From JAFEDN01 sp963712715 (lineage in GTDB: Bacteria > Pseudomonadota > Gammaproteobacteria > Coxiellales > Coxiellaceae): a DNA stretch of 64,000 bases. The DNA is taken from contig CAVQJI010000051.1 of NCBI GenBank assembly GCA_963712715.1, positions 1-64,000 on the forward strand, written 5' to 3'. The notes beneath the pieces were generated by a model. It did no database searches and was not told the origin of the DNA. It saw only the letters and a list, made by a program, of their open reading frames with translations. Shown here one piece after another: positions 15,449-23,928 of this stretch (within the stretch, counting starts at the first letter, position 1; each line of letters opens with the position of its first letter). Both the position numbers and the translations under genes were made by a program.

Positions 15449-16497
15449 GACAAATATTACAATATTGGGTATTGATTTGGCAAAAAATGTTTTCGAACTC
15501 TGCGGGCTAGGAACGACCGGTGAAGTTGTGTACCCCCGCTCGGTAAAGCGCAAAGACTTCTTACGGACGGTCTGCCAATTGGAGGTTAAAACAGTGGCGA
15601 TGGAAGCTTGTGGGAGTGCTCATCACTGGTATCGAGAATTCACTGCCTTGGGGATGGAGGTCAAGCTATTACATCCTCACTACGTTAAGCCCTTTGTCAA
15701 AACTCAGAAAAACGACCGTAATGATGCTTGCGCGATTGCAGTAGCCGCTAGCCAAAAGAACCATGACATTTGTACCGCCAAAAACTTTAGCACAGCAAGA
15801 CATTCAAAGTTTACTGCGAATCCGAGAGCGGCTGGTTAATAATCGAACGCAGTTGATCAACGAAATGAGGGGATTGCTGCATGAATATGGGATAAGTTTT
15901 AGAACCGGAGCAAACCATTTCAAAAAAGAAATTGTTAAGTTACTCGCTGAGGGTGATGAACGGCTGACAGCAATTATGCGTCGGGCTTTAAATCGTTTAT
16001 ACACGGAGTGGTTAAATATGGCTGAAGAAATTAAAGCCCATGAAGCAGAATTAACGGCGTTATTTAACCAATCTGAAGATTGTCAGCGATTGTATACGAT
16101 GCCAGGTGTAGGTCTCATCAGTGCTTTGGCGTTGGTTGCATTAATAGGAGATATTAAGCATTTTCGAAATGCTCGTCATTTATCTGCTTATTTAGGCTTA
16201 GTACCGCAGCAAAATTCTTCTGGAGGTCATCAGAAATTACTGGGAATCAGCAAGCGAGGCAACACTTATGTGAGAACGTTATTGATCCATGGAGCGCGAG
16301 CCATTTTATCTTGCGTGGATAAATTTGACGATTCGAGAAGCCGATGGATTAAAGCGTTGAGGGAGCGCTGTGGTTTTAACAAAGCTTGCGTGGCGATAGC
16401 GAATAAGCAGGCTCGAATTATTTGGGCGCTATTAACCCGAGGTGAAAACTATAACGCTCATCATCGACCTCAATGGGGTTTAGAAAATGCTCGTTAA
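15447..16497 (+). pseudogene. IS1111-like DEDD transposase, frameshifted
   Basis: The N-terminal part carries the RuvC-like DEDD residues: ILGIDLAKNVFELCG, VAMEACGSAHHWYREF and KNDRNDACAIAVAAS. From about 15755 the homologous reading continues in another frame as MTFVPPKTLAQQDIQSLLRI and then the Tnp_IS110 C-terminal domain, YTMPGVGLISALALVALIG, HLSAYLGLVPQQNSSGG and KLLGISKRGNTYVRTLL. The frame change near CCAAAAGAACC breaks the protein. Programmed frameshifting is not typical of this family, so I read it as a disabling indel. It resembles the Coxiella IS1111A transposase. Confidence 0.88.
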
Positions 16498-16519
16498 GAA
16501 GAAGGAAGATAGTGCTGGT

Positions 16520-16603
16520 GTGGCTGACTTATACACATCTACACAGGCCTATCCGCTAATTGAAGGAGCTCCTGGGCTGTGCATATGTGCATAAGTCAGC
16601 CAC
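16520..16603 (+). ncRNA. Inverted repeat downstream of the transposase, candidate guide-RNA region
   Basis: GTGGCTGACTTATACACAT (16520-16538) pairs with 16585-16603 with one mismatch, enclosing 46 bases. It begins 22 bases after the transposase stop. In IS1111-type elements the noncoding end downstream of tnp encodes the structured RNA that guides target choice. The position fits, but internal loops matching the insertion-site flanks were not established. It could instead be a terminator or a palindromic target site. Confidence 0.35.
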
Positions 16604-16604
16604 G

Positions 16605-17049
16605 AAAGTTCGGTGATTTTTCCCAAGCTTTTGTGAAGCAGTTGAGTTGACGAAATGGAGAGGTGACAACAGAGTGAAAAGTAAGTGAAAGGGGGGATGA
16701 TAACCGATCAAATTGGCGTTCTTGTAAACTGAAAAATTCCGTGGCTCTATGAAGCCAACTTGCCGATGAGAACAAGAACGCGCGCATGTTCATCCAGGCA
16801 CAGATCAAATGATGATCTTGATGCCGAATATACGTATGCGATGATCTGTTATTTAAAGCTAAAAGCACTTGCAAACACAGGTGAGTCCATATACGGAATT
16901 TTGCCGGAATGTGTTTCCAGTTTCGTTCCAATTGGCCCGATTCCGGGCCTGCATCCGCTCGGCAATGGTCAACGATGTCGCTTCTGCTTTCATCCGTCCC
17001 AGCGTCGGGGTGCTGGTCTGGCGAACGCAGACTTTGTTGGCGGCGTCGA
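16605..17049. other. Stretch without a recognisable gene
   Basis: Between the IS and the integrase remnant I see no supported gene. The minus strand next to the integrase is open for about 65 codons (RQTSTPTLGRMKAEATSLT) but does not match a tyrosine-recombinase catalytic domain. GCCGGAA-type repeats occur near 16900-16915. It probably represents material joined to the integrase when its 3' half was lost. Confidence 0.5.
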
Positions 17050-17592
17050 TCAAATTTCGGATCTCGGCGGCGCTATAGTACGTCGTGATCCGATCTGCGG
17101 CAACAGCTTAATTTTAGGCGCTGCCGCCAGCCAGGTCAGGTTGGATTCATGCCCCCATTCCTGGCAGGCCAGCTTCAGAATTCGGCGAGTCACCTGCAAA
17201 GCATAGTTAATCGTCCGGTTCTTCACGCCCTGTCGCTGCCTAGCTGCGATAAACGACTGCAGCTGGAGCATATTCAGCTTATCCAGCGGGCAATGCCCAA
17301 TATACGGTTTCAGGTGAGCAACTTGATCCACATCATCATCGATGCTGCGTTTATGCTGGTTTTCTGCGAGATATTTAGCTGCTGCCTCATCGAACGTCCG
17401 CTGTGGTCGCATTCCGTAGAGTTGATTTAAGCGGATCTGTTCGATTCGGTGAGCCAAGTACCTTTCAGCCTCCCGGCGATTGCTCGTACCCGTACTCTCG
17501 TATAACCGCGTTCCAAAAACAATTTTTTCAATATGCCAAACCCCCTTACGTTCCCGTAAGCCGGATAAGGCCGGTTGTTTTTTGCGTCCCAT
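17050..17592 (-). pseudogene. Tyrosine integrase, catalytic domain missing
   Basis: The protein starts MGRKKQPALSGLRERKGVWH and continues through an N-terminal arm domain and a SAM-like core-binding domain (AAAKYLAENQHKRSIDDDVD; VKNRTINYALQVTRRILKLA). It ends after KIKLLPQIGSRRTIAPPRSE. A complete phage-type integrase would continue for about 170 residues with the R-K-H-R-H-Y catalytic residues, which are absent. ATG 17592 is preceded by AAGGAGG at ideal spacing. A degenerate copy of this start region and its leader lies upstream of arcA. Confidence 0.8.
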
Positions 17593-17801
17593 AATAACCT
17601 CCTTCAGGTTGTAAAGGACGCCCTTCACGCCAGGTACTATAGATGATCACCTGGCCGGAAGAAATTGGGTATTATTTAGACAACCAAAAACCATCTCAAT
17701 GTGGTAAAATGGCTGTACCTTAGATTCGTGGATCTTTGGGTGGTTGGTTTCATCCATCAAAAGATGCCTTATTTCACCTTGATTTTTTTGGAGAAGAAGA
17801 T

Positions 17802-18221
17802 ATGAAAAAATCATTGATTTTTCTGATTGCATTATTGCCCTGCTCATTGGGTTTCGGTGCTACTTTGAACTCGATAGATAAAGATCAGGTTAAACAAATC
17901 TTCGTCAACAAGACATTTAGCTCAGCGGGAACCGCTCGATTCCCAGGTCAGTTAATTGGAGTCGTTTTTACGGGTTCCATGGATGATCATGGTAATATCC
18001 GCGCCAAATTTTCTCAGCCGACTTCACTGGGCCCTCGGAACGATCAAGGTACTTATACTATTAAAGACAATGGACAGCTTTGTATAACCTGGCAACATTG
18101 GCATGGCGCTAAAGAATTTTGTAATTACATCTACGATGCTGCTAATGCTTATATACTCGTTGACCTTGATAACCAGTTCCATATTGTTTTTCTTAAAACG
18201 GATATACAACCAACTATTTAA
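17802..18221 (+). CDS. Exported small protein, DUF995-like
   Basis: The 139-residue protein has a signal peptide (KKSLIFLIALLPCSLGFG, cleavage near FGA). The mature part includes KTFSSAGTARFPG and ends with GTYTIKDNGQLCITWQHWHG, KEFCNYIYD and LDNQFHIVFLK. The GxYxIxxxGxxCxxW pattern with a paired cysteine resembles DUF995-type periplasmic proteins of unknown function. ATG 17802 gives the signal peptide directly and follows GGAGAAG; the upstream in-frame ATG at 17736 would bury it. Confidence 0.6.
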   Translation: MKKSLIFLIALLPCSLGFGATLNSIDKDQVKQIFVNKTFSSAGTARFPGQLIGVVFTGSMDDHGNIRAKFSQPTSLGPRNDQGTYTIKDNGQLCITWQHWHGAKEFCNYIYDAANAYILVDLDNQFHIVFLKTDIQPTI

Positions 18222-18233
18222 TATTATCCATCG

Positions 18234-18521
18234 ATGAAACCCATGAATGATATAATTAAGTTTAAAAATACCTTATTTGGGAATGACCTCAATGACATCA
18301 TGCTGTTAAAGAATGCTTATCTACCCTATATAATCGGTTCTCAGTTAGATGCCCACTATGTAACGTGGGTGTTAGAAGAAAACAGAACTGCTTGCCGATT
18401 TTATGAAAAATGTGGCGGCCAATTTTTTAAAAATAAATCGGTTGAGATCAGTGATCAAAATTATATTGAGATAGCATATCTTTTCCATCGCCAGGAGGAC
18501 AGAGATGAAAAATACAGCTAA
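18234..18521 (+). pseudogene. 3' remnant of a GNAT acetyltransferase
   Basis: The last 50 codons read VLEENRTACRFYEKCGGQFF followed by an AYLFH ending, the typical final helix and strands of a GNAT N-acetyltransferase (N-x-x-A-x-x-FYEK-x-GG). The preceding 45 residues do not show the acetyl-CoA motif, so the 5' part has been deleted or replaced. It overlaps the DUF1653 gene by 17 bases. Confidence 0.6.
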
Positions 18522-18768
18522 TAACAAATATCAGCATTATAAAACGGGTCAGATCTATGAAATGATCGGAATGGCATATCATAGCGAAACCAAGGAAGAA
18601 ATGGTTGTTTATAGAGGCTTATATGATTGTGAGAAATTTGGGAAGAACCCGTGGTTCGTTCGACCAAAGAAAATGTTTTTTGAGAAAATTTTATGGAATG
18701 GTCAACATATCCCAAGGTTTAAGCCTGTAGTAGATGAAGAAATTGAAAATTTTTCGGTGAGTGTTTGA
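18505..18768 (+). CDS. DUF1653 domain protein
   Basis: This 87-residue cytoplasmic protein shows the DUF1653 pattern: YQHYKTGQIYEMIGMAYHSE, then EEMVVYRGLYDC, WFVRPKKMFFEKI and a PRFKPV end. The family is small and widespread with no assigned function; it is predicted to form a compact beta fold. A GGAGG Shine-Dalgarno precedes the ATG. It is followed by a methyltransferase stub. Confidence 0.85.
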   Translation: MKNTANNKYQHYKTGQIYEMIGMAYHSETKEEMVVYRGLYDCEKFGKNPWFVRPKKMFFEKILWNGQHIPRFKPVVDEEIENFSVSV

Positions 18769-18769
18769 T

Positions 18770-18898
18770 ATGTCAAGAAAGTCTGTTTTTAAAGAATTAG
18801 CGCAATATTATGATTTAATTTACTCATGGAAAGATTATCGAAAAGAAGCCGATAAAATTAAATCACTGATTAAAAAACACAAAAAATCTGATTTCTAA
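18770..18898 (+). pseudogene. 5' stub of a SAM-dependent methyltransferase
   Basis: The 42 codons read KSVFKELAQYYDLIYSWKDY followed by RKEADKIKSLIKKH and a stop. This is the N-terminal cap of class I methyltransferases of the YYDLIYxxKDYxxEAxKI type. The glycine-rich SAM-binding motif that should follow is absent. The gene is lost beyond this point. Confidence 0.65.
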
Positions 18899-18976
18899 AG
18901 CATGGGTTAATGAAAGATAGAGGGTTATACATTGGAATTAAAAAATAGAATTTTCGGCAACTTCTTGGGAGCGTCA

Positions 18977-19132
18977 ATGAAAATTAAATTAGTCGTCAGC
19001 GTGTTGCTACTTTTGATTAGCTTGGTTGCTGTTGCTCAGGGATCGAGCCTAATTGTACTCAAGACTACGGGTAATGTAACATCTGTTCAAGAACAACTGC
19101 TTGCTAATCAAAAAATTGTGTATGCAAAATAA
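18977..19132 (+). CDS. Small exported or membrane-anchored protein
   Basis: The 51-residue frame begins MKIKLVVSVLLLLISLVAVA, a clear signal peptide or anchor, followed by a 30-residue polar tail (LIVLKTTGNVTSVQEQLL). GGGAG precedes the ATG. Its 3' end overlaps the start of the phosphotransferase gene by 11 bases, suggesting co-transcription. No family recognised; it may be the N-terminal stub of a longer secreted protein. Confidence 0.4.
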   Translation: MKIKLVVSVLLLLISLVAVAQGSSLIVLKTTGNVTSVQEQLLANQKIVYAK

Positions 19133-20105
19133 ATCGCAATGGGTTTCATGCATTGAATGGGCATTAGACACGTTACAGAGATCGGGTTATTCCATCCAAA
19201 ACTCTACCCCTGAAACCATCTTGCAAACGCCCTGGTCTTCTGTTTATCGCTTTGTCACCCAACAAGGTTATTGTTATCTGAAGAAAGTGCCTGCAGCCTT
19301 ATCCAGAGAACCTCAAGTGATTGATCTTCTGCGGAAAGCCTGCGCAGCGCCTGTGCCAAAGTTGATAGCCAATAATCCTCAAGAGCACTGCTTTTTAATG
19401 CAAGACGCAGGTATCCCATTACGTGAATTTTTCAAGCAAGGATTTAATGCTGAGCTATTCACTAAAATCATTCATGATTATATTGCTGTGCAGCGTAAAA
19501 GTATTACTTATTTATCAGATTTTTTAAATCTGGGAGTTTCGGATTGGCGACTTACAAAAATTCCGGAACTTTATTCAGAACTCATTCAGCAGGAAGAATT
19601 ATTACGGTCTGATGGATTAACAAATGCCGAATTAAAACAATTATCCCCATTAACGCCAAAGGTAATTTCGTTCTGTGAGCAATTGTCTCATTACGCTATC
19701 CCCGACACATTCAATCATAGTGATTTTCACGACAATAATATACTCATTCATCCGAAAACTCGGCAAATCACTCTAATTGATTTAGGCGAAGTGGATATTG
19801 CTCATCCATTCTTTTCACTATCAAATATTTTGCATCGGGTTAAAGAAAATTGTTTATTGCAAAATGATGTTTACCAAACTTTACAACAACAAGCTCTGCA
19901 ACCTTGGCTGGATTATGCGCCGCCTGACCATGTGTTTAAAACCATGTCATTGATTCAACGGCATTGGTCTATTCATACAGCGCTGGCCGAATATCGGCTT
20001 TTAACGAGTGTTGGTTCACTGCAACAATTATTAGGTCAAGGTAGATTAGCCAGGCAATTAAGGGTATGGTTAACCCAAACAAATAATATCGGAGATGTCA
20101 ATTGA
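19122..20105 (+). CDS. Aminoglycoside/choline-kinase-like phosphotransferase (APH fold)
   Basis: This 327-residue protein has the APH/choline-kinase kinase fold. The catalytic loop reads FNHSDFHDNNILI (HxDxxxxN) and the metal-binding Asp is in ITLIDLGEVDI. The N-lobe includes WSSVYRFVTQQGYCYLKKVP with the ATP-binding Lys. The small-molecule substrate is unknown; homology to aminoglycoside kinases does not prove drug resistance. ATG 19122 is chosen because the longer frame overlaps the upstream gene. A close paralog, broken by a stop codon, lies at 24080-25039. Confidence 0.82.
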   Translation: MQNKSQWVSCIEWALDTLQRSGYSIQNSTPETILQTPWSSVYRFVTQQGYCYLKKVPAALSREPQVIDLLRKACAAPVPKLIANNPQEHCFLMQDAGIPLREFFKQGFNAELFTKIIHDYIAVQRKSITYLSDFLNLGVSDWRLTKIPELYSELIQQEELLRSDGLTNAELKQLSPLTPKVISFCEQLSHYAIPDTFNHSDFHDNNILIHPKTRQITLIDLGEVDIAHPFFSLSNILHRVKENCLLQNDVYQTLQQQALQPWLDYAPPDHVFKTMSLIQRHWSIHTALAEYRLLTSVGSLQQLLGQGRLARQLRVWLTQTNNIGDVN

Positions 20106-20209
20106 AAATTCTCAACTGTTTTTGTACTGATGTGCCTAATTCGGGAAATCCTGCCGGCGTCATCTTTGATTTCTCAGGTGATAAAACTGAAAAACAAACA
20201 CTCTACTAG
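20102..20209 (+). pseudogene. 5' stub of a PhzF-family isomerase gene
   Basis: From TTG 20102 the frame reads KILNCFCTDVPNSGNPAGVI followed by a short acidic stretch and a TAG. The F-T-D-x-P-x-x-GNPAGV motif is the N-terminus of PhzF/DapF-like epimerases. Only 35 codons survive. The start overlaps the phosphotransferase stop, so the two were probably an operon. The break point is a junction with the toxin stub on the other strand. Confidence 0.7.
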
Positions 20210-20294
20210 TAGCAGAGCGGCCTGTTTTTAGTGCAACGAGTTTAAGTATTTCTGCGCGATCGTTATGATTCAGAATGAGGAATTGCTCGGCCAT
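20210..20294 (-). pseudogene. 5' stub of an AbiEii-like toxin partner of the DUF6088 gene
   Basis: On the minus strand an ATG at 20294, inside the 3' end of the DUF6088 gene, begins MAEQFLILNHNDRAEILKLV and continues ALKTGRS. Nucleotidyltransferase toxins paired with AbiEi-like antitoxins commonly start with a similar R-x-E-I-x-x-x-A-x-x-T-G segment. Homology ends where the PhzF stub begins, so the toxin's catalytic part is deleted. Identification rests on a short segment plus its position. Confidence 0.45.
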
Positions 20295-20895
20295 ATTTTT
20301 TTATCCTAAAATCAGTTTTTCCTATGCTTTCAGCCATCCAGGAGGGTAGTGATGAGCGCGCTGCGACAAGACTTTGCCATTCCTCAGTGGAAAAATGAGC
20401 ATAAATTTTGTTTATGTTTGCTTCAATATGTGTGCGCCCTAACCAGGCCAGAGCGCGGATAGCCATTCCTGCAGGTTTGTTGCTCATGATTAATAGCCAA
20501 TGAGGAGCGTGTTTAAGCTCAACGACGCGCGCATCAAAAGTGAGTTTGCGGCTGGGGCCTGAGGTAATAAATATTTCACGAATGGGAACTTGTGTGGTGA
20601 GACCTAAGGTATTGGCAGCTGCCGCACCGTGGGAGACAATAATTTCACCCGTTTTTTCAGCTAACGATTTCACGGTTTTTTCTACGGCAGGTGGGCGTAA
20701 GCCAAAGAGGCTGACGATTGGAGCTACATAAGCGCCGCGGCCAATCCGAATGAGCTGACCTTGTTTGGCTAATCGTGACAATGTTTGATCAATAGCCATC
20801 CGACTACCTAAGTGTAAAAAATCTTTGGGCGAAAGAACTTCACCTTCAGAAAGTTTTGAGGCCGTAGCAAGTATATTTTCAATAAGAATACTCAT
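20263..20895 (-). CDS. DUF6088 (AbiEi-like) antitoxin
   Basis: This 210-residue protein matches the DUF6088 family, regarded as type IV-like antitoxins related to AbiEi. The N-terminal winged helix reads EVLSPKDFLHLGSRMAIDQT and LSRLAKQGQLIRIGRGAYVA. The second domain has EIIVSHGAAAANTLGLTTQV and FITSGPSRKLTF. An overlapping nucleotidyltransferase toxin would be expected downstream; only a stub remains. Four bases of AT-rich dyad-like sequence precede the start but no clear operator was identified. Confidence 0.8.
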   Translation of the reverse strand: MSILIENILATASKLSEGEVLSPKDFLHLGSRMAIDQTLSRLAKQGQLIRIGRGAYVAPIVSLFGLRPPAVEKTVKSLAEKTGEIIVSHGAAAANTLGLTTQVPIREIFITSGPSRKLTFDARVVELKHAPHWLLIMSNKPAGMAIRALAWLGRTHIEANINKIYAHFSTEEWQSLVAARSSLPSWMAESIGKTDFRIKKYGRAIPHSES

Positions 20896-21029
20896 AATCC
20901 ACCTTGTCAGAATAATAACATAGTTTCTGACAAATTCAAGCTCTAAGCTCTAAAGGACAGGAAATTACGCCCTTACATTAACCTCCGATTTTGGCGAGTT
21001 TATTCAATTTTTGGTGATATCATAGGCAA

Positions 21030-22439
21030 ATGAATTCAGTTTATAACAAAGAAGAGTTTTATCGTGCCCATTTGACTCGCGATCCCCGGTTTGATGGGCA
21101 TTTTTTTGTAGCTGTTAAAACGACCATGATTTACTGTCGGCCAATTTGCCCTGCCCGGAAGGCTCAATTGAAGAACCTGGAGTTTTTTATCCATGCCGCT
21201 CAGGCTGAGGAGGCTGGATTTAGGCCCTGTCTGCGTTGCCGGCCAGAAACAGCTCCGGGTTCTACTGCCTGGATGGGAACTTCGGCGATTATTCAACGAG
21301 CTATTCGACTGATGGATGGCTTTGCCTCTGAAGAATTCTCGATCAGTGAATTAGCCGCGAAATTAGGTGTGGGTGAACGCTGGCTTCGAGAACTATTTCA
21401 GCAAAAAGTCGGTGTAAGCCCACTCGCAATCTTAATGTTCAAGAAACTGGATATTGCTAGAAATTTGCTGGACCAATCTACACTTCCTATTACCGAAATT
21501 GCTTTTAGCTCGGGTTTTCAATCGATTCGACGTTTCAATGATGCTTTTAAAACCCGGTTTCAGAAAAGCCCCAGAGCTTTTAGAAAAGCACCACTATCGA
21601 AGGCAGGGCTGCGATTGCAATTGAGTTATCGTTCGCCTTATGCCTGGGATAAGATGATGCTTTTTTTAAAAAATCGCGCGCTTTCTCAAATGGAATGGGT
21701 TGATGACAATTCCTACCAGCGACTCATTACCTATGGCAATATCAGAGGATGGTTTAAGGCAATCCAAAAATCAACAGGTAGAATCGAGGTTGAGTTTAAA
21801 TTAAATAAAACGGCTTATATCATGGAATTTGTAGCCCGATTGAAAAATATTTTTGATTTGGATTGTGATCCGATGGCCATTGAAAATAATCTTAAACAAG
21901 ATAGTCAGTTAGCGCCATTCCTAAATCAACATCAAGGATTACGTATTCCAGGTTGTTGGGATGGTTTTGAGCTGGCTGTGCGAGCCATTATCGGTCAGAA
22001 AATCAGCGTTAAAGCAGCGCGGACAGTTTTGAGTCGGTTAGTGGAAAATTGCGGTGAACGGCAATCGTTGGATAAATCGATAAATCTAACCCATTTTTTT
22101 CCGACTCCGGAAAATATTCTAGACACCGATTTGTCACATCTCGGTTTAACTCAATCCAAAATTTCAACTTTGAAAGAGCTGGCTTCCCAAGTGATGAATA
22201 AAAATTTGGTTCTTGATGGTACCGAAAATTTGGAAGAGACTTGCCGAAAATTGTTAGCTATAAAAGGCATCGGTCAATGGACTGTAGAATATATTGCCAT
22301 GCGGGCGTTGCGCAATCCTAATGCCTTTCCAGCGACTGATTTAGAACTACAGAAAAAGATATCGCGACTACAATTAAATCCTGAAAAATGGGTTCCCTGG
22401 CGAGCTTATGGAAGCGTGTTGCTTTGGAATATTCAATGA
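21030..22439 (+). CDS. AdaA-AlkA fusion: methyl-phosphotriester sensor and 3-methyladenine DNA glycosylase
   Basis: The 469-residue protein has three parts. Residues 1-75 are an Ada zinc domain with Cys36, Cys40, Cys67 and Cys70 (IYCRPICPARK; PCLRCRPE), Cys36 being the probable methyl acceptor. Residues 95-190 are an AraC-type helix-turn-helix (FSISELAAKLGVGERWLREL; ITEIAFSSGFQSIRRFNDAF). The rest is AlkA with the helix-hairpin-helix LLAIKGIGQWTVEYIAMRAL and the catalytic Asp in FPATDLEL. It should sense alkyl damage, activate transcription and excise alkylated bases. It is followed ten bases later by ogt. Confidence 0.9.
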   Translation: MNSVYNKEEFYRAHLTRDPRFDGHFFVAVKTTMIYCRPICPARKAQLKNLEFFIHAAQAEEAGFRPCLRCRPETAPGSTAWMGTSAIIQRAIRLMDGFASEEFSISELAAKLGVGERWLRELFQQKVGVSPLAILMFKKLDIARNLLDQSTLPITEIAFSSGFQSIRRFNDAFKTRFQKSPRAFRKAPLSKAGLRLQLSYRSPYAWDKMMLFLKNRALSQMEWVDDNSYQRLITYGNIRGWFKAIQKSTGRIEVEFKLNKTAYIMEFVARLKNIFDLDCDPMAIENNLKQDSQLAPFLNQHQGLRIPGCWDGFELAVRAIIGQKISVKAARTVLSRLVENCGERQSLDKSINLTHFFPTPENILDTDLSHLGLTQSKISTLKELASQVMNKNLVLDGTENLEETCRKLLAIKGIGQWTVEYIAMRALRNPNAFPATDLELQKKISRLQLNPEKWVPWRAYGSVLLWNIQ

Positions 22440-22448
22440 GGAAATGTT

Positions 22449-22973
22449 ATGCAAAAAATCCGCGGAATGAAATTTTTACCATCAGATGCCACCTATGACA
22501 AGGTGATTTCTCCGGTTGGAGATTTAACGATTGTGACTTCACCACAGGGGCTACACACTATTCTGTGGAATGGTGATTTCAAAATAATTGCGTACGAAAA
22601 AATTCTCAGTCATCTGATTCGATCTCCTCATGAACCCACCATTTTAAGTACAAAGAACCAATTATCCGAATATTTTCAGGGTAAAAGAAAAGAATTTGAT
22701 TTACCACTCGTCATTCAGGGAACAGATTTTCAGATTCAAGTGTGGAATGAGTTACTTAAAATCCCTTATGCGCAAACGATTTCTTATGGCGAGCAGGCCA
22801 AAAAAATGGGCGACAAAAATAAAGCCAGAGCGGTAGGTATGGCCAATGGCCAGAATCCTATTCCCATTATTATTCCTTGTCATCGAGTCATTGGCAGTAA
22901 CGGTCGTTTAGTGGGTTTTGGTGGTGGTCTCGATAAAAAAGCCTATTTATTAAAACTTGAAGCTTCATCATGA
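22449..22973 (+). CDS. ogt: Methylated-DNA-protein-cysteine methyltransferase
   Basis: This 174-residue suicide enzyme transfers alkyl groups from O6-alkylguanine to its own cysteine. The active site IPIIIPCHRVIGSNGRLVGF and the helix-turn-helix with the arginine finger (KARAVGMANGQNPIP) are intact. The N-terminal domain is of the short Ogt type. It forms an operon with the AdaA-AlkA fusion (gap of nine bases), so the pair is an Ada-type adaptive response. Its stop codon overlaps the start of a decayed efflux gene. Confidence 0.93.
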   Translation: MQKIRGMKFLPSDATYDKVISPVGDLTIVTSPQGLHTILWNGDFKIIAYEKILSHLIRSPHEPTILSTKNQLSEYFQGKRKEFDLPLVIQGTDFQIQVWNELLKIPYAQTISYGEQAKKMGDKNKARAVGMANGQNPIPIIIPCHRVIGSNGRLVGFGGGLDKKAYLLKLEASS

Positions 22974-23199
22974 GTGAATATAAAGTTAGGTTCGCTTTTT
23001 CTGCGCTATGTATGGGCTTTTTTATGATCATCTTAGATGTCACTATTGTGAATGTGGTATTACCCACTATTGCCCATTATTTCCATACTCATGTATCAGG
23101 TTTACAGTGCACATAACACTATTTTTGGCTGGAATAATGTTTTTAGTGACAGCCCTTTTGTATTTACCATTAATAAAAAATAATGTCTCCATGGGATAG
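22970..23199 (+). pseudogene. DHA2-type MFS drug exporter, internally deleted
   Basis: From ATG 22970 (ATGA overlap with ogt) the frame reads FMIILDVTIVNVVLPTIAHY, the first helix of EmrB/QacA-type exporters, and stops at 23116. The next 75 bases in another frame encode a final-helix-like segment, LFLAGIMFLVTALLYLPLIK. About 400 codons between these ends are missing. A deletion fused the ends out of frame. Confidence 0.75.
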
Positions 23200-23286
23200 C
23201 CATCATTATAAGACAGCAGGGAATTTCACTGGCAGAAAAGGATTATAGGATTTGCTAATAGTTCGAAAATAAGTTATCATTCAAAA

Positions 23287-23928
23287 ATGAAAAGGAAAAT
23301 TTTTATAAATAAAAATTTAGTGAGAATAGCTTTTGTGTTTTCACTCTTATTTTTTACCATTGGTTACGCCCTCTCTCCTTCTAAAGTTCAATCTATCCCA
23401 ATAAATCAGATAGTAGGATACGAAGAGTTTTCACCAAAAATAAAAAAACTTATCAATCAAGCATTAATTTTAACTCAAAAAGATCTCATCTATTTATATG
23501 GATCTGCTGATCCTCAACAAGGAGGTATGGATTGTTCAGGAACCATCTATTATTTATTGAAGCTTAATAAAGTTGTTGATGTTCCTCGATCTTCTAGTGA
23601 AATATATAAATGGGTTGTAAAGGAAGGAAGATTCCATCCAGTATCTTCTGGCGATTTTTCCTCTAATGATTTTAGTCATTTAAAACCTGGAGATTTGTTA
23701 TTTTGGGAAGGGACTTATAAAACTAATCATAATCCTCCCATTACCCACGTAATGCTTTACATAGGTGCTAACAAAAAAAATCAACCACTCATGTTTGGGT
23801 CCAGTGATGGTCGTACTTATCAAGATAAGCAAATGCGGGGCGTAAGTGTTTTTGATTTTAAACTACCCACTGCTGGTGTTTCCGCTAAATTTATAGGATA
23901 TAGTTGCATTCCTCATTTAACATGCTGA
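23287..23928 (+). CDS. Exported NlpC/P60 peptidoglycan endopeptidase
   Basis: This 213-residue protein starts with an uncleaved-looking or cleavable signal (IAFVFSLLFFTIGYALS). The NlpC/P60 cysteine peptidase domain has the nucleophile Cys83 in GGMDCSGTIYYLL, followed by VPRSSSEIY, LKPGDLLFWEG and the catalytic His in ITHVMLYIGAN. It should cut peptide stems of peptidoglycan in the periplasm. No binding domain is present. The gene stands alone between remnants and looks intact; a role in cell-wall turnover or against competitors cannot be separated. Confidence 0.88.
   Translation: MKRKIFINKNLVRIAFVFSLLFFTIGYALSPSKVQSIPINQIVGYEEFSPKIKKLINQALILTQKDLIYLYGSADPQQGGMDCSGTIYYLLKLNKVVDVPRSSSEIYKWVVKEGRFHPVSSGDFSSNDFSHLKPGDLLFWEGTYKTNHNPPITHVMLYIGANKKNQPLMFGSSDGRTYQDKQMRGVSVFDFKLPTAGVSAKFIGYSCIPHLTC

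Larger units (their letters stand above)
15374..16604 (+). mobile_element. IS110/IS1111-family insertion sequence (inactivated)
   Basis: A single DEDD-type transposase frame is bordered on the left by a hairpin over its start and on the right by an inverted repeat at 16520-16603. IS110/IS1111 elements lack terminal repeats recognisable by eye, so the true ends are not fixed; they probably lie within about 100-200 bases outside these limits. These families carry a guide (bridge/seek) RNA in a noncoding end. The element lies between the abiE locus and a truncated integrase. Confidence 0.7.

Noticed and set aside
15755..15765. Programmed ribosomal frameshift in the IS1111-like transposase
   Set aside because: The site lacks a strong slippery heptamer with a downstream structure I can see, and this family normally uses a single frame. 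A disabling indel is simpler.
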